A stretch of DNA of 64,000 nucleotides from Asaia sp037151935. GTDB taxonomy: Bacteria > Pseudomonadota > Alphaproteobacteria > Acetobacterales > Acetobacteraceae. Both the position numbers and the translations under genes were made by a program. The notes under the pieces are model-generated. The model was not told the origin of the DNA, did no database searches, and saw nothing but the letters and a program-made list of their open reading frames with translations. The stretch spans positions 2,852,001-2,916,000 of the forward strand of contig NZ_CP157575.1 in assembly GCF_051628905.1 (NCBI RefSeq). Direction: 5' to 3'. Numbering within the stretch: the stretch's first letter is position 1; each line of letters begins with the position of its first letter. Shown here in pieces: positions 16,315 to 24,572 of the stretch.

Positions 16315-16634
16315 TGGCTGCTCGTATCAAGAAGGGTGACCAGGTTCTGGTCCTCTCCGGCTCGTCGCGCGGCACGCGCGGTGAGGTCCTTGCTGTTCTG
16401 CCGAAGGTCGAAAAGGCCATCGTGCGCGGTGTTGCGGTGGCCAAGCGTCACCAGAAGCCGACCCGTATGAACCAGGAAGGCGGCATTATCGCCAAGGAAA
16501 TGCCGGTTCATCTGTCCAACCTGAAGCTCGTCGATCCGAAGAGCGGCAAGCCGACTCGCGTCGGTTTCCGTCAGCTCGAGGACGGGCGCAAGGTCCGCGT
16601 CGCCAAGGTGACCGGCGAAGTAATCGAAGGCTAA
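16314..16634 (+). CDS. rplX: 50S ribosomal protein L24
   Basis: 106-residue assembly initiator protein with an N-terminal KOW motif ([20 protein letters not shown]). Overlaps rplN by one base, so translation is probably coupled. rplE follows after ten bases. Length and sequence are typical. Confidence 0.98.
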
Positions 16635-16644
16635 GGGGGCGACC

Positions 16645-17211
16645 ATGAGCGAGACCATTATCCGCGTTCAGCCGCGCCTGCAGCAGCGTTACAATGACGT
16701 CCTTCGTGGCCAGCTGCGTGAGCAGTTCGGCTACAAGAACGCCATGCAGGTTCCTAAGCTGGAAAAGATCGTCCTGAACATGGGCGTTGGCGAAGCCGCC
16801 GGCGACCAGAAGCAGCTCGATGCCGCCGTTGCCGAAATGGCAGCCATCTCCGGTCAGAAGCCCGTCAAGACGGTTGCCCGCAAGGCAATCGCCGGGTTCA
16901 AGATCCGCGAAGGCCTGCCCATCGGCTGCAAGGTGACCCTGCGTCGCACACGTATGTATGAGTTTCTCGATCGTCTCGTGACGATCGCGATGCCGCGCAT
17001 CCGTGACTTCCGCGGTCTGCCCCCGAACAAGGGCTTTGACGGTCGTGGCAATTTTGCCATGGGCATCAAGGAGCAGATCGTGTTCCCGGAAATCGATTAC
17101 GACAAGATCGACTCCGTACGTGGCATGGACATCATCTTCGTCACCACGGCGAAGACGGATGAAGAGGCAAAAGCGCTGCTTAAGGCGTTCGATCTGCCCT
17201 TCACTGCCTGA
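16645..17211 (+). CDS. rplE: 50S ribosomal protein L5
   Basis: 188-residue 5S rRNA-binding protein of the central protuberance. The core begins at NVPKLEKIVLNMGVGEA-like KLEKIVLNMGVGEAAGDQK; MGIKEQIVFPEIDYDKIDSV and GMDIIFVTTAKTDEEAKALL are conserved C-terminal parts. A 10-residue N-terminal extension makes it slightly longer than the E. coli protein. A 115-base structured gap follows before rpsN, unusual for this series. Confidence 0.97.
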   Translation: MSETIIRVQPRLQQRYNDVLRGQLREQFGYKNAMQVPKLEKIVLNMGVGEAAGDQKQLDAAVAEMAAISGQKPVKTVARKAIAGFKIREGLPIGCKVTLRRTRMYEFLDRLVTIAMPRIRDFRGLPPNKGFDGRGNFAMGIKEQIVFPEIDYDKIDSVRGMDIIFVTTAKTDEEAKALLKAFDLPFTA

Positions 17212-17222
17212 TTTATCGGGTT

Positions 17223-17267
17223 GAGCCGGGTTTTTTGCTTTCCAAAGCAATCCCGGCTCCCTATATA
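17223..17267 (+). promoter_or_regulatory. Hairpin and possible internal promoter between rplE and rpsN
   Basis: A long imperfect hairpin: outer stem GAGCCGGG/CCCGGCTC (17223-17230 with 17252-17259) and inner stem TTGCTTT/AAAGCAA (17235-17241 with 17244-17250). Just after it is TATATA (17262-17267), with TTTCCA 17 bases upstream (17239-17244), a possible weak promoter whose -35 would lie inside the hairpin. It may be a terminator-like or ribosomal-protein-binding site; the sequence alone does not decide. Confidence 0.4.
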
Positions 17268-17326
17268 CACACGCTGTTTGGAAAACCGTTGGGATTGGCC
17301 CGACAGGTTCCGGGAGAAGATTTAGC

Positions 17327-17632
17327 ATGGCAAAAATCTCCGCCGTGAACCGCAACGCCAAGCGCGCCTATATGGCGCAGCGCGACAAGGCGAAGCGGAC
17401 CGCGTTGAAAGATATCATCAAGGACCGGACCCTTCCGGTAGAGGAGCGTTTCGACGCAACCCTGAAGCTGGCAGAAATGCCACGCAACGGGTCGCGCGTT
17501 CGTTTCCGTCTGCGCTGCAAGGTTTCGGGACGTCCCCGCGCGAACTACCGCAAGTTCGAGCTGAGCCGTATCGCTCTGCGCGACCTGGCCTCCACCGGCC
17601 AGATCCCCGGTATGGTCAAGTCGAGCTGGTAA
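17327..17632 (+). CDS. rpsN: 30S ribosomal protein S14
   Basis: 101-residue protein of the 30S head, the long zinc-free form (no CxxC pairs). MAKISAVNRNAKRAYMAQRD and RCKVSGRPRANYRKFELSRI are conserved. GGGAGA sits ahead of the ATG. Followed after 11 bases by rpsH. Confidence 0.98.
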   Translation: MAKISAVNRNAKRAYMAQRDKAKRTALKDIIKDRTLPVEERFDATLKLAEMPRNGSRVRFRLRCKVSGRPRANYRKFELSRIALRDLASTGQIPGMVKSSW

Positions 17633-17643
17633 GGTAGAAGCGA

Positions 17644-18042
17644 ATGTCCCTATCCGATCCGTTGGGTGATATGCTCACCCGCATTCGCAATGCCCAGCGT
17701 GCGCGTCACGCGGCTTGCATCGCACCGGCTTCCAAGCTGCGTGCAAACGTTCTGGAAGCGCTGCGTCGCGAAGGCTATATTCGTGGTTACACCACGGAAG
17801 AGCTGCGTGCCGGTATCTCCCAGCTGCGCATCGAGCTGAAATATGCTGACGGCCAGCCCGTGATCAAGGAAATCCACCGCGTGTCCAAGCCGGGCCGTCG
17901 CGTGTATTCCAAGATCAAGGAACTGCCGCGCGTGTATGCCGGTCTCGGCGTGTCGATCCTGTCCACCCCGCGCGGTATCCTGTCGGATATCGAGGCTCGC
18001 GCCGCGAATGTCGGTGGCGAAGTCCTCTGCCGCGTCTTCTAA
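17644..18042 (+). CDS. rpsH: 30S ribosomal protein S8
   Basis: 132-residue primary 16S rRNA binder of the platform; in E. coli it represses the spc operon by binding near rplE. MSLSDPLGDMLTRIRNAQRA and the C-terminal LSTPRGILSDIEARAANVGG are typical. AAGGTAGAAG binding site upstream. The stop TAA is followed by AGGAGG for rplF. Confidence 0.98.
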   Translation: MSLSDPLGDMLTRIRNAQRARHAACIAPASKLRANVLEALRREGYIRGYTTEELRAGISQLRIELKYADGQPVIKEIHRVSKPGRRVYSKIKELPRVYAGLGVSILSTPRGILSDIEARAANVGGEVLCRVF

Positions 18043-18052
18043 GGAGGATCAC

Positions 18053-18589
18053 ATGTCACGAGTAGGCAAGTATCCGGTTGTCATTCCTGCAGGCGTGGAT
18101 ATCTCCATTGCCAACGGGTCGCTGACGGCCAAGGGTAAGCGCGGTTCTCTGACCATGCCGCTGACGCGTTTCGTCGAAGCGAAGGTCGAAGACGGTAAGG
18201 TTGCGATCCTCCCGGTCGGTAACCGTTCGCGCGAGACCTGGACGATGTGGGGCACGACTCGCGCCATTGTCGCCAATCTGGTCAAGGGCGTTTCCGAGGG
18301 TTTCAGCAAGACGCTGGAAATCACCGGAACGGGTTTCCGTGCCAGCGTGCAGGGTTCGAATCTGGTGATGAACCTGGGTTATTCCCACGACGTCGTCTAT
18401 CCGATCCCCGCCGACGTGAAGATTACCACGCCTCGTCCGACGGCCATTACGGTCGAAGGTAACGACAAGCAGCGTGTTGGTCAGGTAGCGCTCGACATCC
18501 GTAACTTCCGCAAGCCGGAACCCTACAAGGGCAAGGGCGTGCGTTACGAGACCGAAGTTCTCCGTCGTAAGGAAGGCAAGAAGAAATAA
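18053..18589 (+). CDS. rplF: 50S ribosomal protein L6
   Basis: 178-residue protein beside the factor-binding centre. The ATG at 18053 (MSRVGKYPVVIPAGVDISIA) follows AAGGAGGA, which decides the start against a longer in-frame reading inside rpsH. Both duplicated domains are present, ending EPYKGKGVRYETEVLRRKEG. TAATG overlap with rplR. Confidence 0.98.
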   Translation: MSRVGKYPVVIPAGVDISIANGSLTAKGKRGSLTMPLTRFVEAKVEDGKVAILPVGNRSRETWTMWGTTRAIVANLVKGVSEGFSKTLEITGTGFRASVQGSNLVMNLGYSHDVVYPIPADVKITTPRPTAITVEGNDKQRVGQVALDIRNFRKPEPYKGKGVRYETEVLRRKEGKKK

Positions 18590-18951
18590 TGGCTACGCAG
18601 CATGGATTGCAGGAACGGCGCCGTCAGCGGCTTCGCTTCCAGCTTCGCCGCAAGAGCGGTGGCCGGCCGCGTTTGTCGGTCTTCCGTTCAGGCAAGAACA
18701 TTTATGCACAGGTCATCGACGATGCGCAGGGCGTAACGCTCGCCAGCGCTTCGACCCTCGAGAAGACCCTGCGCGATGCTGGCAAGACCGGCGCGAATGT
18801 CGAAGCCGCTTCGGTTGTCGGCAAGCTGGTTGCAGAGCGCGCTCTCGCCGCTGGCGTAACGGCGGTCGTGTTCGATCGCGGTGCATATCTTTATCATGGT
18901 CGCGTCAAGGCGCTGGCCGAAGCTGCCCGTGAGGGCGGCCTTTCGTTCTAA
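18589..18951 (+). CDS. rplR: 50S ribosomal protein L18
   Basis: 120-residue 5S rRNA-binding protein. MATQHGLQERRRQRLRFQLR is the basic N-terminal tail, RPRLSVFRSGKNIYAQVIDD the core, and FDRGAYLYHGRVKALAEAAR the conserved C-terminus. Starts within the rplF stop (one-base overlap). Confidence 0.98.
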   Translation: MATQHGLQERRRQRLRFQLRRKSGGRPRLSVFRSGKNIYAQVIDDAQGVTLASASTLEKTLRDAGKTGANVEAASVVGKLVAERALAAGVTAVVFDRGAYLYHGRVKALAEAAREGGLSF

Positions 18952-18964
18952 GGAAGGATCACAC

Positions 18965-19546
18965 ATGGCACGTGAGCCAAGAGAAGGCGGCCGTGGTGGT
19001 CGCGAGCGGGAACGCGAAGGCGACGATCTGGTCGACAAGCTGGTAACCATTAACCGCGTTGCTAAAGTGGTAAAAGGCGGACGTCGCTTCGCTTTTGCTG
19101 CTCTGGTTGTGGTTGGTGACCAGAAGGGTCGCGTTGGGTACGGTGCGGGCAAGGCTCGTGAAGTTCCCGAAGCAATCCGCAAGGCGACCGAACGCGCCAA
19201 GCGCACCATGATTCGCGTTCCGATGAAGGAAGGCCGCACGCTTCACCATGATTCTTTCGGGCATTTCGGTGCTGGCAAGGTCGTGGTTCGTGCAGCTGAA
19301 GCCGGAACCGGGATCATCGCAGGCGGCCCGATGCGCGCTGTCTTCGAGTCACTGGGCGTGAACGACGTTGTTGCGAAGTCCCTTGGGACCCGTAACCCGC
19401 ATAACATGGTCAAGGCGACCTTCGACGCGCTCGAGCGTTGCAGCAGCCCCCGCGCTGTTGCAAGCCGTCGTGGCAAGAAGGCTTCCGAGCTGTTCGCCAA
19501 GCGCGACGCTCAGACCGACGATGCAGCGGAGGCGACCCATGGCTGA
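18965..19546 (+). CDS. rpsE: 30S ribosomal protein S5
   Basis: 193-residue protein of the mRNA entry channel, important for fidelity. Start at ATG 18965 ([16 protein letters not shown]) behind AAGGAAGGATC; the first 20 residues are Gly/Arg-rich. [20 protein letters not shown] holds the loop where spectinomycin-resistance changes occur and looks normal. Its last eight bases overlap the start of rpmD. Confidence 0.97.
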
Positions 19547-19724
19547 GAACAAGACTGTTCGCGTCAAGCAGATCGCTTCCGCTATCGGGCGCAAGCCCGG
19601 CCAGGCTGACACCCTCGTGGGTCTCGGTCTGCGCGGAATCGGCAGTGAGCGTGAACTGGAGGACACCCCTTCGGTTCGCGGCATGATCCGCAAGGTTGCC
19701 CACCTCATCCAGGTGGAGGGTTGA
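19539..19724 (+). CDS. rpmD: 50S ribosomal protein L30
   Basis: 61-residue large-subunit protein. The ATG at 19539 ([20 protein letters not shown]) lies inside the end of rpsE, with GGAGG seven bases upstream. [20 protein letters not shown] is the family core. rplO starts one base after its stop. Confidence 0.97.
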
Positions 19725-19725
19725 T

Positions 19726-20211
19726 ATGAACCTTAATGAACTGCGCGATAACGCCGGTGCGCGTTACCGCAAGAAGCGTCTGGGCCGTGGTATCGGCTCG
19801 GGCAAAGGCAAGACCTCAGGTCGCGGCGTCAAGGGTCAGAAGGCCCGTGAAGGCGTGTCTCTGAACGGCTTCGAGGGTGGTCAGCTTCCGCTGTATCGTC
19901 GTATGCCGAAGCGCGGGTTCAAGAACATTTTCCGTAAGGAGTTTGCTCCTGTGAACCTGGGCGCCATCGACCGTGCACTGGCTGATGGCAAGCTTCAGGC
20001 AGACGTGACGATCACGGAAGAGGTGCTGCGCGCCGCCGGTCTGGTTGGGACTGGCAAATATGCCGGTATCCGCCTGCTGGCAAAGGGCGAGCTGACCCGC
20101 GCTGTGACCGTAGAAGTCTCCGGTGCCTCTGCAACCGCTATCGCGGCTGTCGAGAAGGCTGGTGGCTCTGTCAAGGTTGCCGCCAAGGCCGAGGCTCCCG
20201 CCGAGGCCTGA
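19726..20211 (+). CDS. rplO: 50S ribosomal protein L15
   Basis: 161-residue late-assembly protein. MNLNELRDNAGARYRKKRLG at ATG 19726 with GGAGGG seven bases upstream (inside rpmD). The Gly-rich RGIGSGKGKTSGRGVKGQKA extension penetrates the subunit. An Ala-rich tail ends it. A 110-base gap with a terminator-like hairpin separates it from secY. Confidence 0.97.
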   Translation: MNLNELRDNAGARYRKKRLGRGIGSGKGKTSGRGVKGQKAREGVSLNGFEGGQLPLYRRMPKRGFKNIFRKEFAPVNLGAIDRALADGKLQADVTITEEVLRAAGLVGTGKYAGIRLLAKGELTRAVTVEVSGASATAIAAVEKAGGSVKVAAKAEAPAEA

Positions 20212-20225
20212 TCGCCCGATAAGAA

Positions 20226-20307
20226 CGCCCTGGGCCGTTGCGGTGCAGGGCGGGCACAGGTAATCATGAACAGCGTCCCGCGCCTGCGCGGTGACGCTGT
20301 TTTTGTT
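20226..20307 (+). terminator. Two hairpins with a T-run just before secY
   Basis: First stem CGCCCTG/CAGGGCG (20226-20232 with 20246-20252, 13-base loop). Second, much stronger: 20269-20282 pairs with 20287-20301 over 14 bp with one bulged T (outer AACAGCGTC/GACGCTGTT, inner CCGCG/CGCGG, loop CCTG), followed by TTTTTGTT (the last stem T's merge into the run). This has the form of an intrinsic terminator but lies 14 bases ahead of the secY ATG, so it would act as an attenuator within the operon. Confidence 0.65.
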
Positions 20308-20321
20308 GAAAGGACCGGTGG

Positions 20322-21698
20322 ATGGCCTCCGCAGCCGAGCAGCTTGCCGCCAATCTCAATCTGAGCTCGTTCGCCAAGGCGACCGAGTTGAAAAAGCGTA
20401 TCTGGTTCACTCTGGGCGCGCTCATCATCTATCGCCTCGGCACCTATATTCCGGTGCCTGGTGTTGATGCGACGGTCATGGGGCAACTCCTGCACCAGAA
20501 CCAGGGCGGTATCATCGGCATGTTCGACATGTTCACCGGTGGTGCGCTCGGTCGTATGACCGTGTTCGCGCTCAACATCATGCCCTATATCAGCGCGTCC
20601 ATCATTGTGCAGCTTCTCTCGACCGCTTTGCCGTCACTTGAGGCGCTCAAGAAGGAAGGTGAGCAGGGTCGCAAGAAGCTCAATGCCTATACGCGCTATC
20701 TGACGGTGCTGATTGCTCTTTTTCAGGCCTATGGCATCGCCATGGGGCTGGAGCACATGACCAGTGGCGGAACGAGCGCAGTCGTCTCTCCGGGGCCGTT
20801 CTTCATTCTGTCCAGCGTGATCACTCTCGTGGGCGGCACCATGTTTCTCATGTGGCTGGGCGAGCAGATCACGTCGCGCGGCGTGGGCAATGGCATTTCG
20901 CTCATTATCTTCGCCGGCATTGTCGCCAATCTGCCTCATGCTCTCGCGAGCCTGTTTCAGCTTGGTTATACGGGCGCGCTATCGCCGTTCTTCGTTCTGC
21001 TGTTTCTGGTGCTTGCCGGGGCGACCATCGCCTTCATCGTGTTCATGGAGCAGGCCCAGCGCCGCGTCGTTATTCAGTACCCCAAGCGTCAGGTCGGTAG
21101 CCGTATGTTCGGTGGCGATTCGTCGCATATGCCGCTCAAGGTTAACACGGCTGGCGTCATTCCGCCGATCTTCGCATCTTCTGTCCTTCTGATCCCGGTC
21201 ACGATTTCCGGGTTCATGAACGGCAAGAACATGCCGGGCTGGCTGAACACCCTCGGCCAGGAGTTCGGGCAGGGCCAACCGCTCTACATGATCTTCTACG
21301 CCGCGATGATCCTGTTCTTCTCGTATTTCTATGCGGCCGTGACCTTCAATCCTGAAGAGACAGCCGAGAATCTGCGTAAGCAGGGTGGATTCGTCCCGGG
21401 TATTCGTCCGGGCTCGAATACGGCGCGCTATTTCGACCGTATCCTGTCGCGTCTGACCACGATCGGTGCTCTCTATCTTGTGGCCGTGTGTCTGCTTCCG
21501 CAGATCCTGATCAGCCGCTACAACGTGCCCTTCTATTTTGGTGGCACGAGTCTGATCATTATCGTCTCCGTGACGATCGACACCATGACCCAGGTACAGT
21601 CGCATCTCGTTGCCCATCGCTATCAGGGTCTGATTCGCAAGCAGCGCGGTCGCGGTAATGGCAAGGCGGATCAGGCAAGAGGAATGCGTCGTCGATGA
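20322..21698 (+). CDS. secY: Protein translocase subunit SecY
   Basis: Channel-forming subunit of the Sec translocon in the inner membrane, 458 residues with ten predicted membrane helices. GALIIYRLGTYIPVPGVDAT begins helix 1; the plug and pore region FDMFTGGALGRMTVFALNIM follows; MEQAQRRVVIQYPKRQVGSR is the large cytoplasmic loop between helices 6 and 7; PEETAENLRKQGGFVPGIRP is the ribosome-contacting loop. The ATG is preceded by AAAGGACC. Overlaps adk by four bases (ATGA at 21695). Confidence 0.98.
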   Translation: MASAAEQLAANLNLSSFAKATELKKRIWFTLGALIIYRLGTYIPVPGVDATVMGQLLHQNQGGIIGMFDMFTGGALGRMTVFALNIMPYISASIIVQLLSTALPSLEALKKEGEQGRKKLNAYTRYLTVLIALFQAYGIAMGLEHMTSGGTSAVVSPGPFFILSSVITLVGGTMFLMWLGEQITSRGVGNGISLIIFAGIVANLPHALASLFQLGYTGALSPFFVLLFLVLAGATIAFIVFMEQAQRRVVIQYPKRQVGSRMFGGDSSHMPLKVNTAGVIPPIFASSVLLIPVTISGFMNGKNMPGWLNTLGQEFGQGQPLYMIFYAAMILFFSYFYAAVTFNPEETAENLRKQGGFVPGIRPGSNTARYFDRILSRLTTIGALYLVAVCLLPQILISRYNVPFYFGGTSLIIIVSVTIDTMTQVQSHLVAHRYQGLIRKQRGRGNGKADQARGMRRR

Positions 21699-22270
21699 AC
21701 ATCATCCTTCTTGGTCCTCCAGGCGCCGGGAAAGGCACCCAGGCCGACCTGCTAGAGCAGGAATTCAAGCTCGCGCATATCTCCACCGGGGATATGCTGC
21801 GCGGCGAGATGGCTGAGGGGACGCCGCTTGGCCTCAATGTGAAGGCGATCGTCGAATCCGGGCAGTTCGTGCCTGATCCGGTGATGATCGACCTGATCAA
21901 GAGCCGCACGCTCAAGGCCGATTGTGCGGCAGGGTTCATCCTTGATGGATTCCCCCGCACGGAGAGCCAGGCACAGGCGCTCGACGCCATGCTGTCTGAG
22001 CGAGGGGTCAAGATCGATGCGGTCATCCTCATCGAAGTAGATGCCGAGCAGATCGTGGCGCGTCTTGCCACACGTCGTGCGCCGGATGGTACACGTCGTG
22101 CGGATGACGAGCCCGACACTGTGCGCCGTCGTATTCAGGTCTACAGAGACCAGACAGCGCCTATTCTGCCCTATTATGAGAACGCTGGGCGCCTGCGTCG
22201 CGTTGACGGGATGCAGAGCCTTGAGGCGGTGCAGACGTCGATCGTGGCGGCTCTGGGCCTGAACAAGTAA
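21695..22270 (+). CDS. adk: Adenylate kinase
   Basis: Interconverts ATP + AMP and 2 ADP in the cytoplasm. 191 residues, the short form without the extended zinc-type LID: the P-loop GPPGAGKGT is at residues 7-15, the AMP-binding part is STGDMLR and DGFPRTESQA, and the reduced LID lies in RLATRRAPDGTRRADDEPDT. Placement after secY, with a start overlapping its stop, is the usual bacterial arrangement. A 224-base gap with a promoter follows. Confidence 0.97.
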   Translation: MNIILLGPPGAGKGTQADLLEQEFKLAHISTGDMLRGEMAEGTPLGLNVKAIVESGQFVPDPVMIDLIKSRTLKADCAAGFILDGFPRTESQAQALDAMLSERGVKIDAVILIEVDAEQIVARLATRRAPDGTRRADDEPDTVRRRIQVYRDQTAPILPYYENAGRLRRVDGMQSLEAVQTSIVAALGLNK

Positions 22271-22309
22271 GAGACATGAGACCAATCACGCAAAAGTGAA
22301 CGGTTTTAT

Positions 22310-22337
22310 TTGACTCATGGGGGGTGCTCGATATATT
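22310..22337 (+). promoter_or_regulatory. Promoter of the rpsM-rpsK-rpoA-rplQ operon
   Basis: TTGACT at 22310-22315, a 16-base spacer and TATATT at 22332-22337 match the sigma-70 consensus at 5 of 6 positions each. Transcription would begin near 22344, leaving a leader of about 150 bases. This is one of the best promoter matches in the window and makes rpsM the head of a separate operon. Confidence 0.75.
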
Positions 22338-22459
22338 GCGCGCCCTCGACACAGGTGCTGTCAGACGCGGTGATCGACCCTTTCGCAGCGGTCGATTCTT
22401 TAGCGGACTGAACAGTTTCGATTGAACTGGCCCAAGCTTTGGGTCGAAGCAAAAAGAGA

Positions 22460-22480
22460 GCCTGGCCTTTTCGGCCGGGC
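22460..22480 (+). promoter_or_regulatory. Leader hairpin abutting the rpsM ribosome binding site
   Basis: Stem GCCTGGCC/GGCCGGGC (22460-22467 with 22473-22480, one G-U pair), loop TTTTC, immediately followed by the AGGGAG ribosome binding site of rpsM (22481-22486). In E. coli the same place holds the S4 translational operator of the alpha operon; here rpsD is not in the operon, so the regulator, if any, is unknown. Confidence 0.45.
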
Positions 22481-22494
22481 AGGGAGTGAGTGGC

Positions 22495-22872
22495 GTGGCG
22501 CGTATTGCCGGCGTAAATATTCCGACGAACAAGCGGGTAGTCATTGCCCTGAGCTACATCTACGGCATTGGTCCGTCGACGGCGAAGGCAATCTGCTCCA
22601 AGCTCGAAGTACCTGAAGCGAAGCGCGTTAACGAGCTGAGCGACGATGAGATCGTGAAGATCCGCGAACTGATCGATGGCGACTACCGCGTCGAGGGCGA
22701 CCTCCGCCGCGAAACCGCGATGAACATCAAGCGTCTGATGGACCTTGGTTGCTATCGTGGCCTGCGTCATCGCCGTGGTCTGCCGGTGCGCGGCCAGCGG
22801 ACGCACACGAACGCCCGTACCCGCAAGGGCAAGGCCGTGGCGATTGCCGGTAAGAAGAAAGCTACGCGCTAA
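22495..22872 (+). CDS. rpsM: 30S ribosomal protein S13 (GTG start)
   Basis: 125-residue head protein contacting P-site tRNA and the large subunit. The family start MARIAGVNIP is encoded from GTG at 22495, eight bases after AGGGAG; another in-frame GTG at 22486 lies on that site and is less likely. YIYGIGPSTAKAICSKLEVP and the tail RGQRTHTNARTRKGKAVAIA are conserved. No rpmJ or rpsD accompanies it. Confidence 0.96.
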   Translation: MARIAGVNIPTNKRVVIALSYIYGIGPSTAKAICSKLEVPEAKRVNELSDDEIVKIRELIDGDYRVEGDLRRETAMNIKRLMDLGCYRGLRHRRGLPVRGQRTHTNARTRKGKAVAIAGKKKATR

Positions 22873-22965
22873 TTCGCGCATCTTAAGCGGATCGTGGCGA
22901 GCGGCGGCCCAACAGGCTGTCCTCTGCCCTTCGCTCATTGCCAAGATTGACAGGACGACCTCACT

Positions 22966-23358
22966 ATGGCCAAGGCCGCAACTCCGCGTATCCGCAAGAA
23001 GGAGCGCAAGAACATCATCTCTGGTGTCGCGCACGTTCTTTCGACGTTTAACAACACCATGATCACCATCTCCGACGCTCAGGGCAATTCCATTGCGTGG
23101 TCCTCGGCTGGCGCACAGGGCTTCAAGGGCTCGCGCAAGTCGACCCCATATGCTGCTCAGGTCGCTGCTGAAGACGCAGGCCGCAAGGCACGCGATCACG
23201 GCATGGAGACGCTGGAAATCGAAGTTTCGGGTCCGGGTTCGGGCCGTGAGAGCGCCCTGCGTGCCCTCCAGGCCGTCGGGTTCTCCATCACGTCGATCCG
23301 CGACATGACCCCGGTGCCGCATAACGGCTGCCGCCCGCGCAAGCGTCGTCGCGTCTGA
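22966..23358 (+). CDS. rpsK: 30S ribosomal protein S11
   Basis: 130-residue platform protein lining the E site. KNIISGVAHVLSTFNNTMIT and DMTPVPHNGCRPRKRRRV are conserved. It follows rpsM after 93 bases. A hairpin GCGGCCC/GGGCCGC (23365-23371 with 23378-23384) comes directly after the stop, opening the structured 156-base gap before rpoA. Confidence 0.98.
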   Translation: MAKAATPRIRKKERKNIISGVAHVLSTFNNTMITISDAQGNSIAWSSAGAQGFKGSRKSTPYAAQVAAEDAGRKARDHGMETLEIEVSGPGSGRESALRALQAVGFSITSIRDMTPVPHNGCRPRKRRRV

Positions 23359-23514
23359 TTGACGGCGGCCCTTTCGTGGGCCGCTTGTCTGTCACCACCC
23401 GTCCGTAGGTGGTTTCTCCTCCGGGAGAGGCCACCGGCACGTTCTGACCGCGCTCCGGCGCGGTTGATGTTCCGTTGGGTCCCAGCGGGACAAGTTGTTT
23501 GAAAGGCCACGACA

Positions 23515-24534
23515 TTGGTCCTCCAGAAGAACTGGCAGTCCCTTATCAAGCCGGAAAAGCTGGAAGTCGCGCCCGGCTCCGTGCCCACGCAGACAGCCAC
23601 GGTGATCGCCGAGCCGCTGGAGCGTGGTTTTGGCATGACGCTCGGCAACGCGATCCGTCGCGTTCTGCTGTCTTCGCTTCAGGGCGCCGCTGTAACGGCG
23701 ATCCAGATCGACGGCGTGCTGCATGAGTTCTCGTCCGTGCCGGGCGTCCGCGAGGACGTGACGGATATCGTGCTGAACATCAAGCAGCTTGCCCTGCGTA
23801 TGCATGGCGAAGGCCCCAAGCGCATGGTGCTGACGGCTACTGGCCCCGGCGAAGTGCGTGCGGGCCAGATTCAGGCCGGTCATGACATCGAGATCATGAA
23901 CCCCGACCTCGTGATCTGCACGCTCGATGACGGCGTGAAGCTCGGCATGGAATTCACGGTGAACATGGGCAAGGGCTACGTCCCGGCTGCTGCAAACCGT
24001 CCGGAAGATGCGCCGATCGGGCTCATCCCGATCGATGCGATCTATTCGCCGGTGCGCAAGGTTTCGTACAAGGTCGAGCCGACCCGCGTGGGTCAGGTCA
24101 CCGACTACGACAAGCTTCTGCTCACGGTCGAGACGAACGGTGCGGTCACGCCGGAAGACAGCCTTGCTCTTGCAGCACGCATCCTCCAGGACCAGCTACA
24201 GCTGTTCATCAACTTCGATGAGCCGCGTCCGGTCCGTCAGGAAGAGCCGCGTGACGACCTGCCGTTCAACCGCAACCTGCTTCGCAAGGTTGACGAGCTC
24301 GAACTTTCCGTTCGTAGCGCGAACTGCCTGAAGAACGACAACATCGTCTATATCGGCGACCTCGTGCAGAAATCCGAGCAGGAAATGCTGCGCACGCCGA
24401 ATTTCGGACGCAAGTCGCTGAATGAAATCAAGGAAGTCCTGACTTCCATGGGTCTGTCGCTGGGCATGAATGTTCCGGCCTGGCCTCCCGAGAACATTGA
24501 GGATCTGGCAAAGCGTCTCGACGAGACGTTCTGA
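23515..24534 (+). CDS. rpoA: DNA-directed RNA polymerase subunit alpha (TTG start)
   Basis: Assembly platform of RNA polymerase, 339 residues. The start codon is TTG at 23515 (then VLQKNWQSLIKPEKLEV), eight bases after GAAAGG; the in-frame TGA shortly upstream and the absence of an ATG leave no alternative. The N-terminal dimerisation domain includes RGFGMTLGNAIRRVLLSSLQ; the C-terminal domain that binds UP elements and activators is intact (LELSVRSANCLKNDNIVYIG, RKSLNEIKEVLTSMGLSLGM). The leader between rpsK and rpoA can form several hairpins, including ACCGCGC/GCGCGGT near 23450. Confidence 0.97.
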   Translation: MVLQKNWQSLIKPEKLEVAPGSVPTQTATVIAEPLERGFGMTLGNAIRRVLLSSLQGAAVTAIQIDGVLHEFSSVPGVREDVTDIVLNIKQLALRMHGEGPKRMVLTATGPGEVRAGQIQAGHDIEIMNPDLVICTLDDGVKLGMEFTVNMGKGYVPAAANRPEDAPIGLIPIDAIYSPVRKVSYKVEPTRVGQVTDYDKLLLTVETNGAVTPEDSLALAARILQDQLQLFINFDEPRPVRQEEPRDDLPFNRNLLRKVDELELSVRSANCLKNDNIVYIGDLVQKSEQEMLRTPNFGRKSLNEIKEVLTSMGLSLGMNVPAWPPENIEDLAKRLDETF

Positions 24535-24572
24535 GCCCCATCCGGAAGAAAGTAGAGTAAGGAAACCCGATC

